From contig CAWBOJ010000006.1 in the NCBI GenBank assembly GCA_963790405.1, positions 496,001 to 560,000 of the forward strand: a stretch of 64,000 nucleotides of DNA, written 5' to 3'. Within the stretch, counting starts at the first letter, position 1. The number at the start of each line of letters is the position of its first letter. Shown one piece after another: positions 8,206 to 17,449 of this stretch. The notes beneath the pieces are model-generated. The model was not told the origin of the DNA, did no database searches, and was given only the letters and a program-made list of their open reading frames with translations. Origin of the DNA: JBGSMX01 sp963790405 (GTDB lineage: Bacteria > Actinomycetota > Coriobacteriia > Anaerosomatales > JAGXFU01). Both the position numbers and the translations under genes were made by a program.

Positions 8206-8281
8206 GCCCTCTTAGCTCAGTGGATAGAGCGTCTGCCTCCGGAGCAGAAGGCCGTAGGTTCGAATCCTATAGAGGGCACCA
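8206..8281 (+). tRNA. tRNA-Arg (anticodon CCG)
   Basis: Complete cloverleaf. The 7-bp acceptor is GCCCTCT with AGAGGGC, the anticodon loop reads CT-CCG-GA, and the T-loop is GTTCGAATC. The discriminator base is A, and CCA is encoded (8279-8281). It decodes CGG, a codon used in this GC-rich genome. It sits alone between the lipid-kinase operon and the EF-G-like gene and is followed by a strong hairpin. Confidence 0.96.
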
Positions 8282-8292
8282 TCTCAAATACG

Positions 8293-8330
8293 AGGAAGGC
8301 CAGTCGCTTCTGACGCGACCGGCCTTCCTT
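8293..8330 (+). terminator. Terminator after tRNA-Arg, convergent with the EF-G-like gene
   Basis: Nine-base-pair stem AGGAAGGCC/GGCCTTCCT (8293-8301 with 8321-8329), with further pairing of TCGC/GCGA inside the loop. The symmetric stem can serve both the tRNA (plus) and the EF-G-like gene (minus) transcripts. Confidence 0.65.
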
Positions 8331-8351
8331 CATTCGAGCTGAATTCGGGTT

Positions 8352-10427
8352 CTAGTGACCCTCGGCCCGCTGCTTCTCGTACTCCTCGACGAGCTTCTTC
8401 TGTACGTCGCCCGGTACCTGCTCGTATGAGTCGATCGTCACGGTGTAGGTTCCCGTGCCGCTCGTGATCGAGCGAAGGTGCGGCGAGTAGTGCACGATTT
8501 CGGCATAGGGCGCCTGTGCCTTGATCATCTGGATGCCGGGTTCGGGAGAGTCCATGCCGAGGATTCGGCCTCTGATTGAACTGATGTCACCCATGACTGC
8601 GCCCGAGTACTCATCGGGAACCCTGATCTCGAGAGTCGCTATCGGCTCGAGCAGCACGGGGTCCGCCTTCGCCGCCGCCGCGTTGAAACCGATTCGCGCA
8701 GCGTTGCGGAACGCCATCTCGTTGGAATCGACCGCGTGATAGGAGCCGTCGAAGACGGCGACCTTCACATCGACGATCGGATAGCCCGCGATGATGCCGT
8801 GCGTCATGGTCTCTTGCACGCCCTTGTCGATGGCGGGTATGAACTGCCGCGGAATCCTGCCCCCAACGATCTCGTCGACGAACTCGTAGTCCTCGGCCAG
8901 GATTGGGCTCGACACGAAGCCGGCAGTCTCCGAACTGGCCTGAACCGCCGGTCTGCTTCTTGTGGCGACCCTGGGCTTCTGCTCGCCTACGGATCGTCTC
9001 TCGGTAGGGGATACGCATGTCCTCGAGCTCGGCCTCGACGTGGAAGCGGTCTCTGCAGCCGATGGATAACGACATCGATACCGGTTTCACCCAGAGCAGT
9101 CAGGACGGTCTGGTGCGTCTCTTCGTCGCGACGCATGGTGAGCGACGGATCCTCGTCGACGATCCCCTTGAGTGCGGTGCCGAGCTTGTCCTCGTCCGCT
9201 TTGGTGGCGGCCACGATGGATACGGGTAGAGCGGCTCGGGGAAGGGAATCGGAGCGAATTCGACCTTGCCTGACGAACTCAGAGTGTCTCCGGTAATGAC
9301 GTCGTCAAGCTTGGGCAGTACGGCGATGTCTCCCGCAGGAACAGCTTCGACATCTGTCGTGTCTCTTGCCCACGACCTTGTAGACGCGTCCGACACGAAT
9401 CTTCTTGCCGTTACGCGCGTCGATGAGCTCGGTGTTCGGTGTGAGCGTGCCGCACATGATCTTCACGAAGTTGAGACGGCCCACGTACGGGTCTGACATG
9501 GTCTTGAACACCCACGCAACAGGCTCGCCACTGGTGCTGACTTCCATGTCGTCGCCGTCGATCGTGGGAACGGCTCCGTGTGCGGTGGGCTCAGGGAAGA
9601 ACGCCGACGATCTCGTCGAGCAGGTCCTTGATGCCGATGAGACCGGTCGCGGAGCCAACGAACACGGGGATGAAGATGCCGAGAGCAATCGCCTTGTCGA
9701 GCAGGGTCTCCAGTTCTTCTTGAGACAGCTTCTCGCCCTCGAGGTACTTCTCCATGAGCTCATCGTCGGCCTCGGCGACGAGTTCCAGCAGCTTCTCGCG
9801 CCACTCTTCGGCTGCGCCGCGGAGATCTTCGGGTATCTCGGTCTCTTTGACCTCGGTACCGTCGCCGTGCATGTAGGCCTTCATGCGTATGATGTCGACG
9901 ACTCCCGACAGGTTGTCTTCCTTGCCGATCGGGATCTGAACCGCGCCGATACGATGACCGTAGTCATCGACGAGCTTCTTCAGCACGCCCTCGAAGTCGG
10001 CGTGCTCTTTGTCGAGACGGTTGATGAAGATCGCACGCGCGATGCCCATGCTGCCCGCGATCTTCCACAAGCGGTCAGTCTGGACCTGGGGGCCCGAGAC
10101 GGCATCCACTACAAAGAGCGCCATCTCGGCGGCTTCCATCCCTGCGACAGCCTCGCCCATGAAGTCGGCGTATCCAGGGGTGTCGATCACGTTGATCTTG
10201 ACGCCTTTGTACATGACCGGAGCAAGCGAAAGACTGATCGTGAACTTGCGCTTGATCTCCTCGGCGTCATAGTCGAGGTTGCTGTGTTCCTCGTCTACAC
10301 TACCGAGTCGGTTCGTTGCGCCGGCCAGGTAGAGCATCGCTTCCGCGAGTGACGTTTTGCCCGCACCGCCGTGGCCGACGAGGACAACGTTGCGGACCTT
10401 GTCAGTGCTTGGTGCTCCCAAGTACAT
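8352..10427 (-). CDS. fusA: Elongation factor G-like GTPase (EF-G2 type), with five frameshifts
   Basis: The repaired product is about 690 residues, the full length of EF-G. The G domain has GHGGAGKTS near residue 18, DTPGYADF, and NRLDKEH in place of the usual NKxD. Domain II, then GGSGQFGDC and later EF-G domains, follow. The short switch region and this G-domain sequence resemble the EF-G-like paralogue family (FusA2) rather than canonical FusA. Four one-base insertions (about 9604, 9364, 9056, 8896) and one missing base (about 9222) break the frame; the five pieces align end to end with no missing sequence. An AAGGAGGAG lies directly before the ATG at 10427. It is oriented away from the cyclophilin gene. 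Confidence 0.85.
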
Positions 10428-10519
10428 CTCCTCCTTGGCTTGTACCGCCGGGTTCTGCGTACACGAAAACGCCGCGCGACGCGGCTACTGCCGCAGCGTA
10501 TACCCCCGTAGCATACTCC

Positions 10520-10548
10520 TTATCAGCTGGGGGCAGCACTGGTAGAAT
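10520..10548 (+). promoter_or_regulatory. Candidate sigma-A promoter of the cyclophilin-TPR operon
   Basis: TTATCA (10520-10525), a 17-base spacer, then TAGAAT (10543-10548), 58 bases upstream of the ATG at 10606. Both boxes are near consensus and the spacing is ideal. The 178-base divergent gap must also hold the promoter of the EF-G-like gene, which I could not place. Confidence 0.55.
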
Positions 10549-10605
10549 GACGAGCGTTCTACTCATTTGCACCAGTACACCTTTCGCCTCAGGAGGACCC
10601 TGTCA

Positions 10606-11274
10606 ATGCCATCGATATGCTCTCGCACTCGGCTTGTGGTGCTTGCGTGTGTGCTCGTTGCAGCCGCGTTCATGATGCAGGGATGTTCGTCTGACGAGGC
10701 CGCACCTACGGCCACGGAGACACCTGCCGAAGAGGCTGTCACTGCTCCGATCGAAGAGAGTGCCGAACCGACGACACCGGAGGAGGATCCGTTGTATACC
10801 CCGACTTACAAGCCGAACGGAAACGAGATTGCGGTCATCAATACCGACAAGGGCGTCATCAAGTTCGAGTTCTACCCGGATGACGCGCCGAATCACGTGG
10901 CTGCGTTCATCGAGCTGACCCAGAAGGGCTTCTACGACGGGACCAAGTTCCATCGTGTTGAGCCGGGCTTCGTTGTCCAGGGTGGAGATCCGCTGTCCAA
11001 GACCGATGACCCGCGTGTGGGTACCGGCGGTCCGGGCTACCATCTTGCCGCGGAATTCAATTCTCGGCAGCATCTTGATGGGACGGTCTCGATGGCTCGC
11101 GCGACTGATCCGGATTCTGCGGGATCCCAGTTCTACATATGCCTCGGCCCGCAGCCGTTCCTCGACGGCCAGTACACGGTGTTCGGTCAGGTCATCGAAG
11201 GTATGGACGTTGTTCGTGCGATCAGCGTGGGCGATGTCATGAACTCAGTAACGATCGAGAATGCCGCCGAGTAG
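10606..11274 (+). CDS. Lipoprotein cyclophilin-type peptidyl-prolyl cis-trans isomerase
   Basis: 222 residues. A lipoprotein signal peptide (residues 1-27, hydrophobic LVVLACVLVAAAF) ends in the lipobox MQGC, so the mature protein is anchored outside the membrane. A Thr/Glu/Pro-rich spacer (about 30-60) precedes a compact cyclophilin domain with FHRVEPGFVVQGGDP, the GSQFYICLG core and VFGQVIEGMDVV. This is the short bacterial PpiA/B form. It should assist folding of exported proteins. AGGAGG at 10591-10596 fixes the start. The next gene begins within or just after its stop. Confidence 0.93.
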   Translation: MPSICSRTRLVVLACVLVAAAFMMQGCSSDEAAPTATETPAEEAVTAPIEESAEPTTPEEDPLYTPTYKPNGNEIAVINTDKGVIKFEFYPDDAPNHVAAFIELTQKGFYDGTKFHRVEPGFVVQGGDPLSKTDDPRVGTGGPGYHLAAEFNSRQHLDGTVSMARATDPDSAGSQFYICLGPQPFLDGQYTVFGQVIEGMDVVRAISVGDVMNSVTIENAAE

Positions 11275-11287
11275 CTCGGGGACCAGC

Positions 11288-12658
11288 GTGGACGAAGCCC
11301 GTTACCAGGAAGCCAAGCAGGCATACGACACCGGGGACTATCGCGGTGCCGCGAAGGCCTTCTTGGCCGCTGCCGGTTCGCAGCCGGAGGGGTCGGGGGC
11401 GGCATACCACATGGCCGGCAACTCGTTGATGCGCCTGCGGCGGCACGGCGACGCCGTTACCGTCTATGGGCAAGCGCTGAAGGACGAGATCTATGACCGA
11501 CGTGGCGCGCTGTTCGCTAATCTAGCCGCTGCAAACGTTGCCCTGGGCGAGTATCCGGAGGCCGTCGAGGCGTACGACCATGCGCTGGAGGAGCCGGACT
11601 ATACGAACCAGTACCGTGCACTGCAGGGCAAAGCAGGTGCACTGTTCGAAATGGGCCGGTTTGCTGACGCGGCCGGCGCATACCGACAAGCGGCTCTCGA
11701 CGGAGACAACCCGGATCCCGGCAAGGCGCTCAACAACCTTGGTCTGTGTTTCATGGCCATTGGTCGTCCGGCCGATGCGGTCGAGGCGTACAAGGCCGCG
11801 CTCGGCTTCGACACCTATGCTGGCCGCGGCAAGGCTCTTGCGAACCTCGGTTTGGCCTTCCATGCGCTTTCTTTGCATGAAGATGCAGTGAAGTCTTTCG
11901 AGAAGTCCATCCAGCTCCATGGTCATGAACTCTCCGAGCAGATGCGCACTTCGTTCGAGCTGAGCCGTGCTGCGCTCGAGAGACCAGAACGTGAAGTGAT
12001 TGACGGGTGGTCCACGGGCGAGATTCCGCCGGTGATCGACGCGCCCGGCTCGGATGACGCACAGGCCGACCGCGCGGGAAGCGCCGCCGGTGTGCTGCCG
12101 ACCGCGTCTTCAGGCGTGCCGCCGGCGACGGACGCATCCGCTACGGGTGAGCTGTTCGGCGAGGAGACCGACGGATCGGCCTTCTTCACGATGACCGATG
12201 AGGAGATGAAGGAGAAGGACCGGGTAGAGCGTCGTGTCGAGCGCCAGGTCCGGCGATCTGAGCGCAACCCGTGGACTCTGGTGGCCACCATCGTTGTGCT
12301 TGTCATCGTCATCGTGGCAGCGATAGCCGCCGCATACTTCTCCGGGCTTGGATTCCCAACCCAGTCCATGACCGTTACAGGGATGCTGCAGGCGCGCGCC
12401 GAAGGAGAACCTGTGGACGGCTACTGGGTCGCAGCCCCCTCGGCCGATGTCGACAAAGACATGGCAAAGCTTCCACCTATCCAGGAGTTTCAGGTGGACA
12501 GCGTAGAACGCTCACCGGCTACCTCACAGGTCGCGGTGACTGTCACTCCGAAAGACGGCTCGCCCCTTCGCTATGAGATTACGTTGGCGCGTGAAGGTGT
12601 TGGCTGGAAGGTCACAGGCGTCGAGAATGATTGGCGCTCGACGGGTGGGGGTTCGTAG
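11288..12658 (+). CDS. TPR-repeat protein with one transmembrane segment
   Basis: 456 residues (465 if the ATG at 11261, overlapping the cyclophilin gene, is used). Residues 1-215 contain about five tetratricopeptide repeats, for example AYHMAGNSLMRLRRHGDAVTVY and ALNNLGLCFMAIGRPADAVEAY. An acidic, low-complexity linker and a charged EKDRVERRVERQVRRSER stretch follow. A single strong transmembrane helix spans about residues 328-352, and a roughly 95-residue extracytoplasmic beta-rich tail follows. The TPR part is therefore predicted to be cytoplasmic, a scaffold tethered to the membrane. The specific partner is unknown; linkage to a secreted foldase hints at an envelope role. Confidence 0.75.
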   Translation: MDEARYQEAKQAYDTGDYRGAAKAFLAAAGSQPEGSGAAYHMAGNSLMRLRRHGDAVTVYGQALKDEIYDRRGALFANLAAANVALGEYPEAVEAYDHALEEPDYTNQYRALQGKAGALFEMGRFADAAGAYRQAALDGDNPDPGKALNNLGLCFMAIGRPADAVEAYKAALGFDTYAGRGKALANLGLAFHALSLHEDAVKSFEKSIQLHGHELSEQMRTSFELSRAALERPEREVIDGWSTGEIPPVIDAPGSDDAQADRAGSAAGVLPTASSGVPPATDASATGELFGEETDGSAFFTMTDEEMKEKDRVERRVERQVRRSERNPWTLVATIVVLVIVIVAAIAAAYFSGLGFPTQSMTVTGMLQARAEGEPVDGYWVAAPSADVDKDMAKLPPIQEFQVDSVERSPATSQVAVTVTPKDGSPLRYEITLAREGVGWKVTGVENDWRSTGGGS

Positions 12659-12706
12659 CCCCGACGGGCCAAGGACGGCTCATCTACAACGGACGAAAGG
12701 ACGCAC

Positions 12707-13111
12707 GTGGACCAGAAGACCTACATCATGATCAAGCCTGACGCTGTTGCCCGCGGGCTCATTGCCCCAATCGTGCAGCGATTCGAGAACACCGGACTCG
12801 TGATCGAGCGACTCGAGCTCGGTCGGGTCACGCCAGAGCAGGCTGCTGCGAACTATGCCGAGCATGAGGGCAAGGCGTTCTACGAGGGACTGATCGAGTA
12901 CATCACCTCGGGTCCCGTCGTGAAGATGGTCCTGTCTGGCCCGGATGCCGTGCTCGTGTGCCGCAAGCTCATGGGGGCCACGAACCCACGAGACGCTGCG
13001 CCGGGCACGATTCGAGGCGACTTCGGGTTGATCATGGACGCCAACGTCGTCCACGGGTCTGACTCTCCTGAGTCAGCCACTCGCGAGATTGAGATTTTCT
13101 TCGGCAAGTGA
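12707..13111 (+). CDS. ndk: Nucleoside diphosphate kinase
   Basis: 134 residues, the standard bacterial length. It transfers the gamma phosphate from ATP to nucleoside diphosphates through a phospho-histidine. The start YIMIKPDAV, the substrate-loop region PGTIRGDFG, and the active-site NVVHGSDSPESA with the catalytic histidine are all present. The GTG start is preceded by GGACGAAAGGACG. It stands 48 bases after the TPR gene. Confidence 0.97.
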   Translation: MDQKTYIMIKPDAVARGLIAPIVQRFENTGLVIERLELGRVTPEQAAANYAEHEGKAFYEGLIEYITSGPVVKMVLSGPDAVLVCRKLMGATNPRDAAPGTIRGDFGLIMDANVVHGSDSPESATREIEIFFGK

Positions 13112-13248
13112 GCGATTCGCTCGCACGCGACCCTTGTTCGTCGTTCTCGGTGCACTAGCGACGGACGACAGAAGGGCGCGAGAAGGAATACGTGGGTTGA
13201 GCGAGAACGTCTCTACAAGCTTGCACGTAGTACCGACGAGGGGGCTCT

Positions 13249-14544
13249 TTGAGTAGAGCGGGGTTCAGGGGTGGGGTGCATCCGCCTGATCGCAAGGCGG
13301 CAACCAAGGGTGTCTCTGTAGAACGGGCACCGATACCGGAGCGACTCATCGTGCCGATGAGCCAGCATCTGGGCGCGCCGTGTGAGCCGATCGTCGAGAA
13401 GGGCGAAACGGTTCGGCGAGGACAGGTCATCGGTCGCACGGAGGCGTTCATCAGCGCTCCGATTCACTCACCCGTCGACGGCGAGGTATCGGCGATACGC
13501 CCTCAACTCCTCGCTTCCGGGCAGACCGTTGCTGCTGTCGAAATCCTGTGCGCCGCAGAGCAGCACTTCGAAACATACGAGCAGGTCGAACGTAGTGAAC
13601 AGGTTCAGGACACCGTGAGGGCTGCGGGGATTGTGGGACTCGGCGGGGCGGCGTTTCCGACGAGCGTGAAACTCATGCCCCCGAAAGACATGCCCATTCA
13701 TACCGTGATTCTCAACGGGTGCGAGTGCGAGCCGTTTCTTACCTGCGATCACCGTCTGATGGTCGAGCAGCCCGAGCGCGTTGTTGCCGGAGCTCGGATC
13801 ATCGGTCAGACGGTCGGGGCGAAGAGGATTGTCATCGGCGTCGAGGACAACAAGCCGGATGCGGTCGAAGCGCTGAGAGGCGTCGCGGGAGATGATGTAG
13901 AGGTTCTCTCCTTGGCAACGAGCTATCCCCAGGGCGCAGAGAAGCAGCTCATCATGGCTGTACTCGGTGAGGAAGTACCTCACGGCAAACTGCCTGCTGC
14001 AACCGGCGCGCTCGTGCAGAACGTTGGCACGGCAGCGGCCGTGGCCGACGCTGTGGAGCACGGTATGCCCTTGGTCGAGCGAGTGGTGACGGTGACCGGC
14101 AACGTCGCCCGGCCCGGCAACTACTTGACGCTGCTCGGCACCTCGCTATCGGTACTGATCGAGCACGCGGGGGGTTTCGTCGGCGAGGTCGGCCGAGTGA
14201 TCGCAGGCGGTCCGATGACCGGCATGGGTGTCGCCGACCTCGGCGTACCTGTGGTCAAGGGCACGTCGGGTGTTGTGGTGCTCGATCCAGGTGTGACGGC
14301 TCCGGCTGTTCACGGTGACCAGCCGTGCATACGATGCGGACGCTGTTCCGTTGCGTGCCCGATGTCATTGCAGCCCTTCGCGTTGGGTATCTACGCGAAT
14401 CGACGCGAATGGGATTGGACGACACAGCTCCATGCCGTGGACTGCATCGAGTGCGGTTGCTGCAGCTACGTCTGCCCGACTCGGCGACCGTTGGTACAGC
14501 TGATACGTCTCGCCAAGGCCGCCCAGCTCCAGAAGGGGGCGTAG
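13249..14544 (+). CDS. rnfC: Electron transport complex subunit RnfC
   Basis: 431 residues. RnfC is the membrane-peripheral subunit that binds NADH/FMN and passes electrons within the ferredoxin:NAD+ oxidoreductase (Na+ or H+ pumping) complex. The N-terminal barrel begins GGVHPPDRK. A Rossmann-like NADH/FMN domain carries GLGGAAFPTSVK and NGCECEPF. An SLBB-type domain and two [4Fe-4S] motifs follow: CIRCGRCSVACP near residue 361 and CIECGCCSYVCP near residue 401. The TTG start at 13249 has a GAGGGGG just upstream. First gene of the rnfCDGEAB cluster. Confidence 0.95.
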   Translation: MSRAGFRGGVHPPDRKAATKGVSVERAPIPERLIVPMSQHLGAPCEPIVEKGETVRRGQVIGRTEAFISAPIHSPVDGEVSAIRPQLLASGQTVAAVEILCAAEQHFETYEQVERSEQVQDTVRAAGIVGLGGAAFPTSVKLMPPKDMPIHTVILNGCECEPFLTCDHRLMVEQPERVVAGARIIGQTVGAKRIVIGVEDNKPDAVEALRGVAGDDVEVLSLATSYPQGAEKQLIMAVLGEEVPHGKLPAATGALVQNVGTAAAVADAVEHGMPLVERVVTVTGNVARPGNYLTLLGTSLSVLIEHAGGFVGEVGRVIAGGPMTGMGVADLGVPVVKGTSGVVVLDPGVTAPAVHGDQPCIRCGRCSVACPMSLQPFALGIYANRREWDWTTQLHAVDCIECGCCSYVCPTRRPLVQLIRLAKAAQLQKGA

Positions 14545-14548
14545 CGCG

Positions 14549-15569
14549 ATGGCAGCGGATGAAAGGGTGGAGATGCCCCGGACGACGATTGCCTCTTCGC
14601 CCCACGTCGTCGCGCGTGAAAATGTGACTCACATCATGCTTTGGGTCGTAGCAGCACTTGCACCGGCAGCGCTGTGGGCGACCTACAACATGGGGTTGGT
14701 AGCGGTGGTTCTGCTCGTCTCGAGCATCGGTTCCACCGTGGGTACCGAGGCGTTGTGGAACTACGTGGCGAAGAAGCCACAGACCATCGGCGACGGTAGC
14801 GCGCTTGTAACGGGTTTGCTTCTGGCGATGGCCCTGCCGCCACGTACTCCGTGGTGGATGGCTGCAGTGGGCGGCATCCTGGCGATTGCGTTGGCAAAGA
14901 TGCTCTTCGGCGGACTTGGCTGGAACCTGTTCAATCCGGCGCTCGTGGGCCGCGCGATCGTCGCGATTTCATGGGCCGGTGTTCTGTCCGAGCAAAGTGT
15001 GCCCGGCGGGTGGTTCCAGGGTATCGATATTGCAGGCACAAAGACGCTCGACGCCATCAGCGGCGCCACGCGTCTCGCAGTTGCCGCAGCGGACCGCACC
15101 GCATCAGGAGCGTACGGCTTCGATTTGCAGGCTCAGTACAGCTCGCTGTTGTTCAAGAACCTCGAGGGGTGTTTCGGTGAGATCTCCGCAGCCCTGCTGA
15201 TCCTCGGCGGTCTGTTCCTGATCGCCAAAGGTATCATCGACTGGCGTATCCCGCTCGGCTATGTCGGCACCGTGGCAATCCTGAGCTGGGCGTTTGGCTC
15301 GGATCCAGTCTTCAACGTTCTGGCTGGCGGCGTACTGCTCGGCGCGTTCTTCATGGCCACGGACTACGTGACCTCACCCATGACAAAGACCGGGAAGCTC
15401 GTGTTCGCCTGTGGATGCGGTCTGATCAACGTTGTCGGGCGCTTCTATCGGTCCTTTGCCCGAGGCGACGACGTTCGCGATTCTATTCATGAACGGCCTG
15501 GTGCCGCTCATCGACCGCATGACAGTCCCTCGAACGTTCGGGTGGGTGAGCCGACGTGCAGAGAGCTGA
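14549..15569 (+). CDS. rnfD: Electron transport complex subunit RnfD (one frameshift near its 3' end)
   Basis: 339 residues after repair; a polytopic membrane subunit with a covalently bound FMN. The FMN-attachment motif SGATRLA lies near residue 170. Repeated hydrophobic helices with WNLFNPALVGRA and FFMATDYVTSPMT are typical. One extra G at about 15458 (after TTT, before CCCGAG) shifts the frame. Deleting it gives FPEATTFAILFMNGLVPLIDR, the conserved RnfD C-terminus, ending at a TGA at 15567-15569. It overlaps rnfG by 14 bases. Confidence 0.92.
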
Positions 15570-16152
15570 GTCGACGCCAGTTCGCATGGTCGTGACAGTG
15601 CTGGCTACGTGTGTCGTCGCATCCGCTTCGTTGGCTTTCACGTATCAGCTCACCAACGAGCGGATCATCGAGCAGGAGCGGGTAGCCGAGGAACGCGCGA
15701 TTCAGGCCGTCTTGAGCGATGCGAGCGACTTCTCGCCGCTTAGCGACGACGTTGTAGCCCGCGCGGATGAAGCTGCTGGCGAGACGCCGGTATCGGCCGT
15801 CTATTCGGCCTCCGACAGTTCGGGTGCCGAGATCGGGTGGGCAGTGCGCGTTGCCCCCCGCGGCTATGGCGGTCCGATCAACATGGTTGTAGGTGTGGAT
15901 AGAGATGGTTTGGTCACGGGCGCTAGCATCATCACGCAGAACGAAACACCGGGACTCGGCTCCAAGGTTCTGACAGAGCCAGGGTTCCTTGAGCAGTTCG
16001 CCGGTTGGACTGCAGCGGATATCGACGCGGCGGCACGATCGTTCGATGCAATCTCGGGTGCGACGAGATCATCGAATGGAATACGCAAAGGTGTGCTTGC
16101 TGCAGGACACGTGTATGCCGACGTGCTGGCAGAGGAAGGGGGAGAGCAGTAG
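15556..16152 (+). CDS. rnfG: Electron transport complex subunit RnfG
   Basis: 198 residues; one N-terminal transmembrane helix (about 12-32) and an extracytoplasmic FMN-binding domain. The flavinylation motif SGATRSSNGI is near residue 163, where the threonine carries FMN via a phosphoester. GLGSKV and the preceding NETPGLG loop match the FMN_bind family. The flavin transferase ApbE needed for this modification is not in the window. Start and stop codons overlap with rnfD and rnfE. Confidence 0.94.
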   Translation: MQRAESTPVRMVVTVLATCVVASASLAFTYQLTNERIIEQERVAEERAIQAVLSDASDFSPLSDDVVARADEAAGETPVSAVYSASDSSGAEIGWAVRVAPRGYGGPINMVVGVDRDGLVTGASIITQNETPGLGSKVLTEPGFLEQFAGWTAADIDAAARSFDAISGATRSSNGIRKGVLAAGHVYADVLAEEGGEQ

Positions 16153-16815
16153 TGCAGGAGTGGATAGCCACATTCAAGCGCGGCCTGTCTATCGACAACC
16201 CCCTGACTGTGCTGATGATCGGCCTGTGTGCGACACTTGGCTGTGTCGACGAAGTTCGAGGGCGCGTTCTTCATGGGGATGGCAGTCATCTTCGTGCTGA
16301 CCATGTCGAGCCTGATCGTCTCTTCGCTGAGGTCACTGGTGCCCGAGCAGGTGCGCATCCCGATATTCATCGTGGTCATCGCCTCGTTCGTGACAATCGT
16401 TGACCTGACGATGCACGCGTTTCTGCCGGTGGTCTACGCGTTCCTGGGCGTGTGGATCCCGCTCATCGTCGTGAACTGCGTCATCCTGGGTCGGGCCGAA
16501 GCGTTTGCGTATCACAACCCACCGTTGCTCGCGATCGCTGACGGCCTCGGCATGGGCGTGGGCTACTCGGCGGTCATCATCATATTGGCGACGGTTCGCG
16601 AGGTCGTCGGTAGCGGAGAGCTGGTGTTCATGGGCAATACGCTCTTCCGTTTCCCGGAGTGGTATCGGGGTCCCGGAGTCGTGCTGCTCTTCCCTGGCGC
16701 TTTCATCATCTTCGGCTTCATGGTCGCGGGAGCAACCGCTATCAACCGACGTATCGAGGGTCGGACAGTCGAGACCAAGGCTCACTGCACGATCGAAGAA
16801 GGAGGCCGGGGCTGA
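16152..16815 (+). CDS. rnfE: Electron transport complex subunit RnfE (one frameshift)
   Basis: 220 residues after repair; six-helix membrane subunit that with RnfA holds a [2Fe-2S] cluster in the membrane. The N-terminal part ends in LMIGLCATL and the second frame resumes at AVSTKFEGAFFMG. One extra G at 16239-16240 separates them, and removing it gives LCATLAVSTKFEG, matching the conserved first helix. The cysteine in this motif is the presumed cluster ligand. GTG at 16152 overlaps the rnfG stop and follows GGAAGGGGGAG. Confidence 0.9.
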
Positions 16816-17439
16816 TGATGGAGATGCTGTCGCATTTCGCACTCCTTCTGGTTGGTGCGGCGCTGGTCAACAACATCCTTCTGACGCGTTTCATCGGACT
16901 GTGTCCCGTTCTTCGGTGTCTCGAACGCCATGGAGACATCGATAGGAATGGCAGGTGCGGTCATCTTCGTCATGACGATGGCCTCGTCGGCGACGTGGGT
17001 CTTCTGGAACTGGCTGCTCGTCCCCCTGGGAGTAGGGGAGTTCCTCTACATTCCCGCGTTCATTCTGGTCATCGCTGCGCTCGTGCAGTTCGTTGAGATG
17101 TATTTGCGCAAGGCGAGCCCTGGTCTCTATCGATCTCTCGGCATCTTTCTGCCACTGATTACGACCAACTGTGCCGTGCTCGCGACCGCCACCGAGGCAG
17201 TGAAGCCCGGGTTTTTCAAGATGAACCTGGTCTACAGCTTTGGGTTCGGAGAATCGCTCGTTTACACGATCGGCGTGGCGCTCGGATTTGGATTCGCGTT
17301 GATCACGTTCGCTGCTCTGCGGGAGCGGCTTGAGGTCGCACCGGTGCCTGAAATCATGAAGGGCACACCCATGGCCTTCATCACGGCCGGATTGCTGTCT
17401 CTGGGATACGTCGGGCTATCAGGCCTGTTCGGGCTGTAG
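16815..17439 (+). CDS. rnfA: Electron transport complex subunit RnfA (one frameshift)
   Basis: 207 residues after repair; paralogue of RnfE with inverted topology. The upstream frame reads NNILLTRFIGLCP and the downstream frame starts FFGVSNAMETSIGMA. One extra G at about 16908 separates them and lies beside the LCP cysteine that should bind the shared [2Fe-2S] cluster. The rest (helices through LGYVGLSGLFGL) is intact. The ATG overlaps the rnfE stop; GGAGG lies 9 bases upstream. Confidence 0.9.
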
Positions 17440-17449
17440 GAGCGCCGTA

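Noticed and set aside
8352..10427. fusA-like gene as a pseudogene
   Set aside because: All domains are contiguous and conserved, and the same error type affects essential genes nearby.
13112..13248. Promoter for the rnf operon (TTGTTC and TAGCGA)
   Set aside because: Both boxes are too far from consensus to support a call; the true promoter could not be located.
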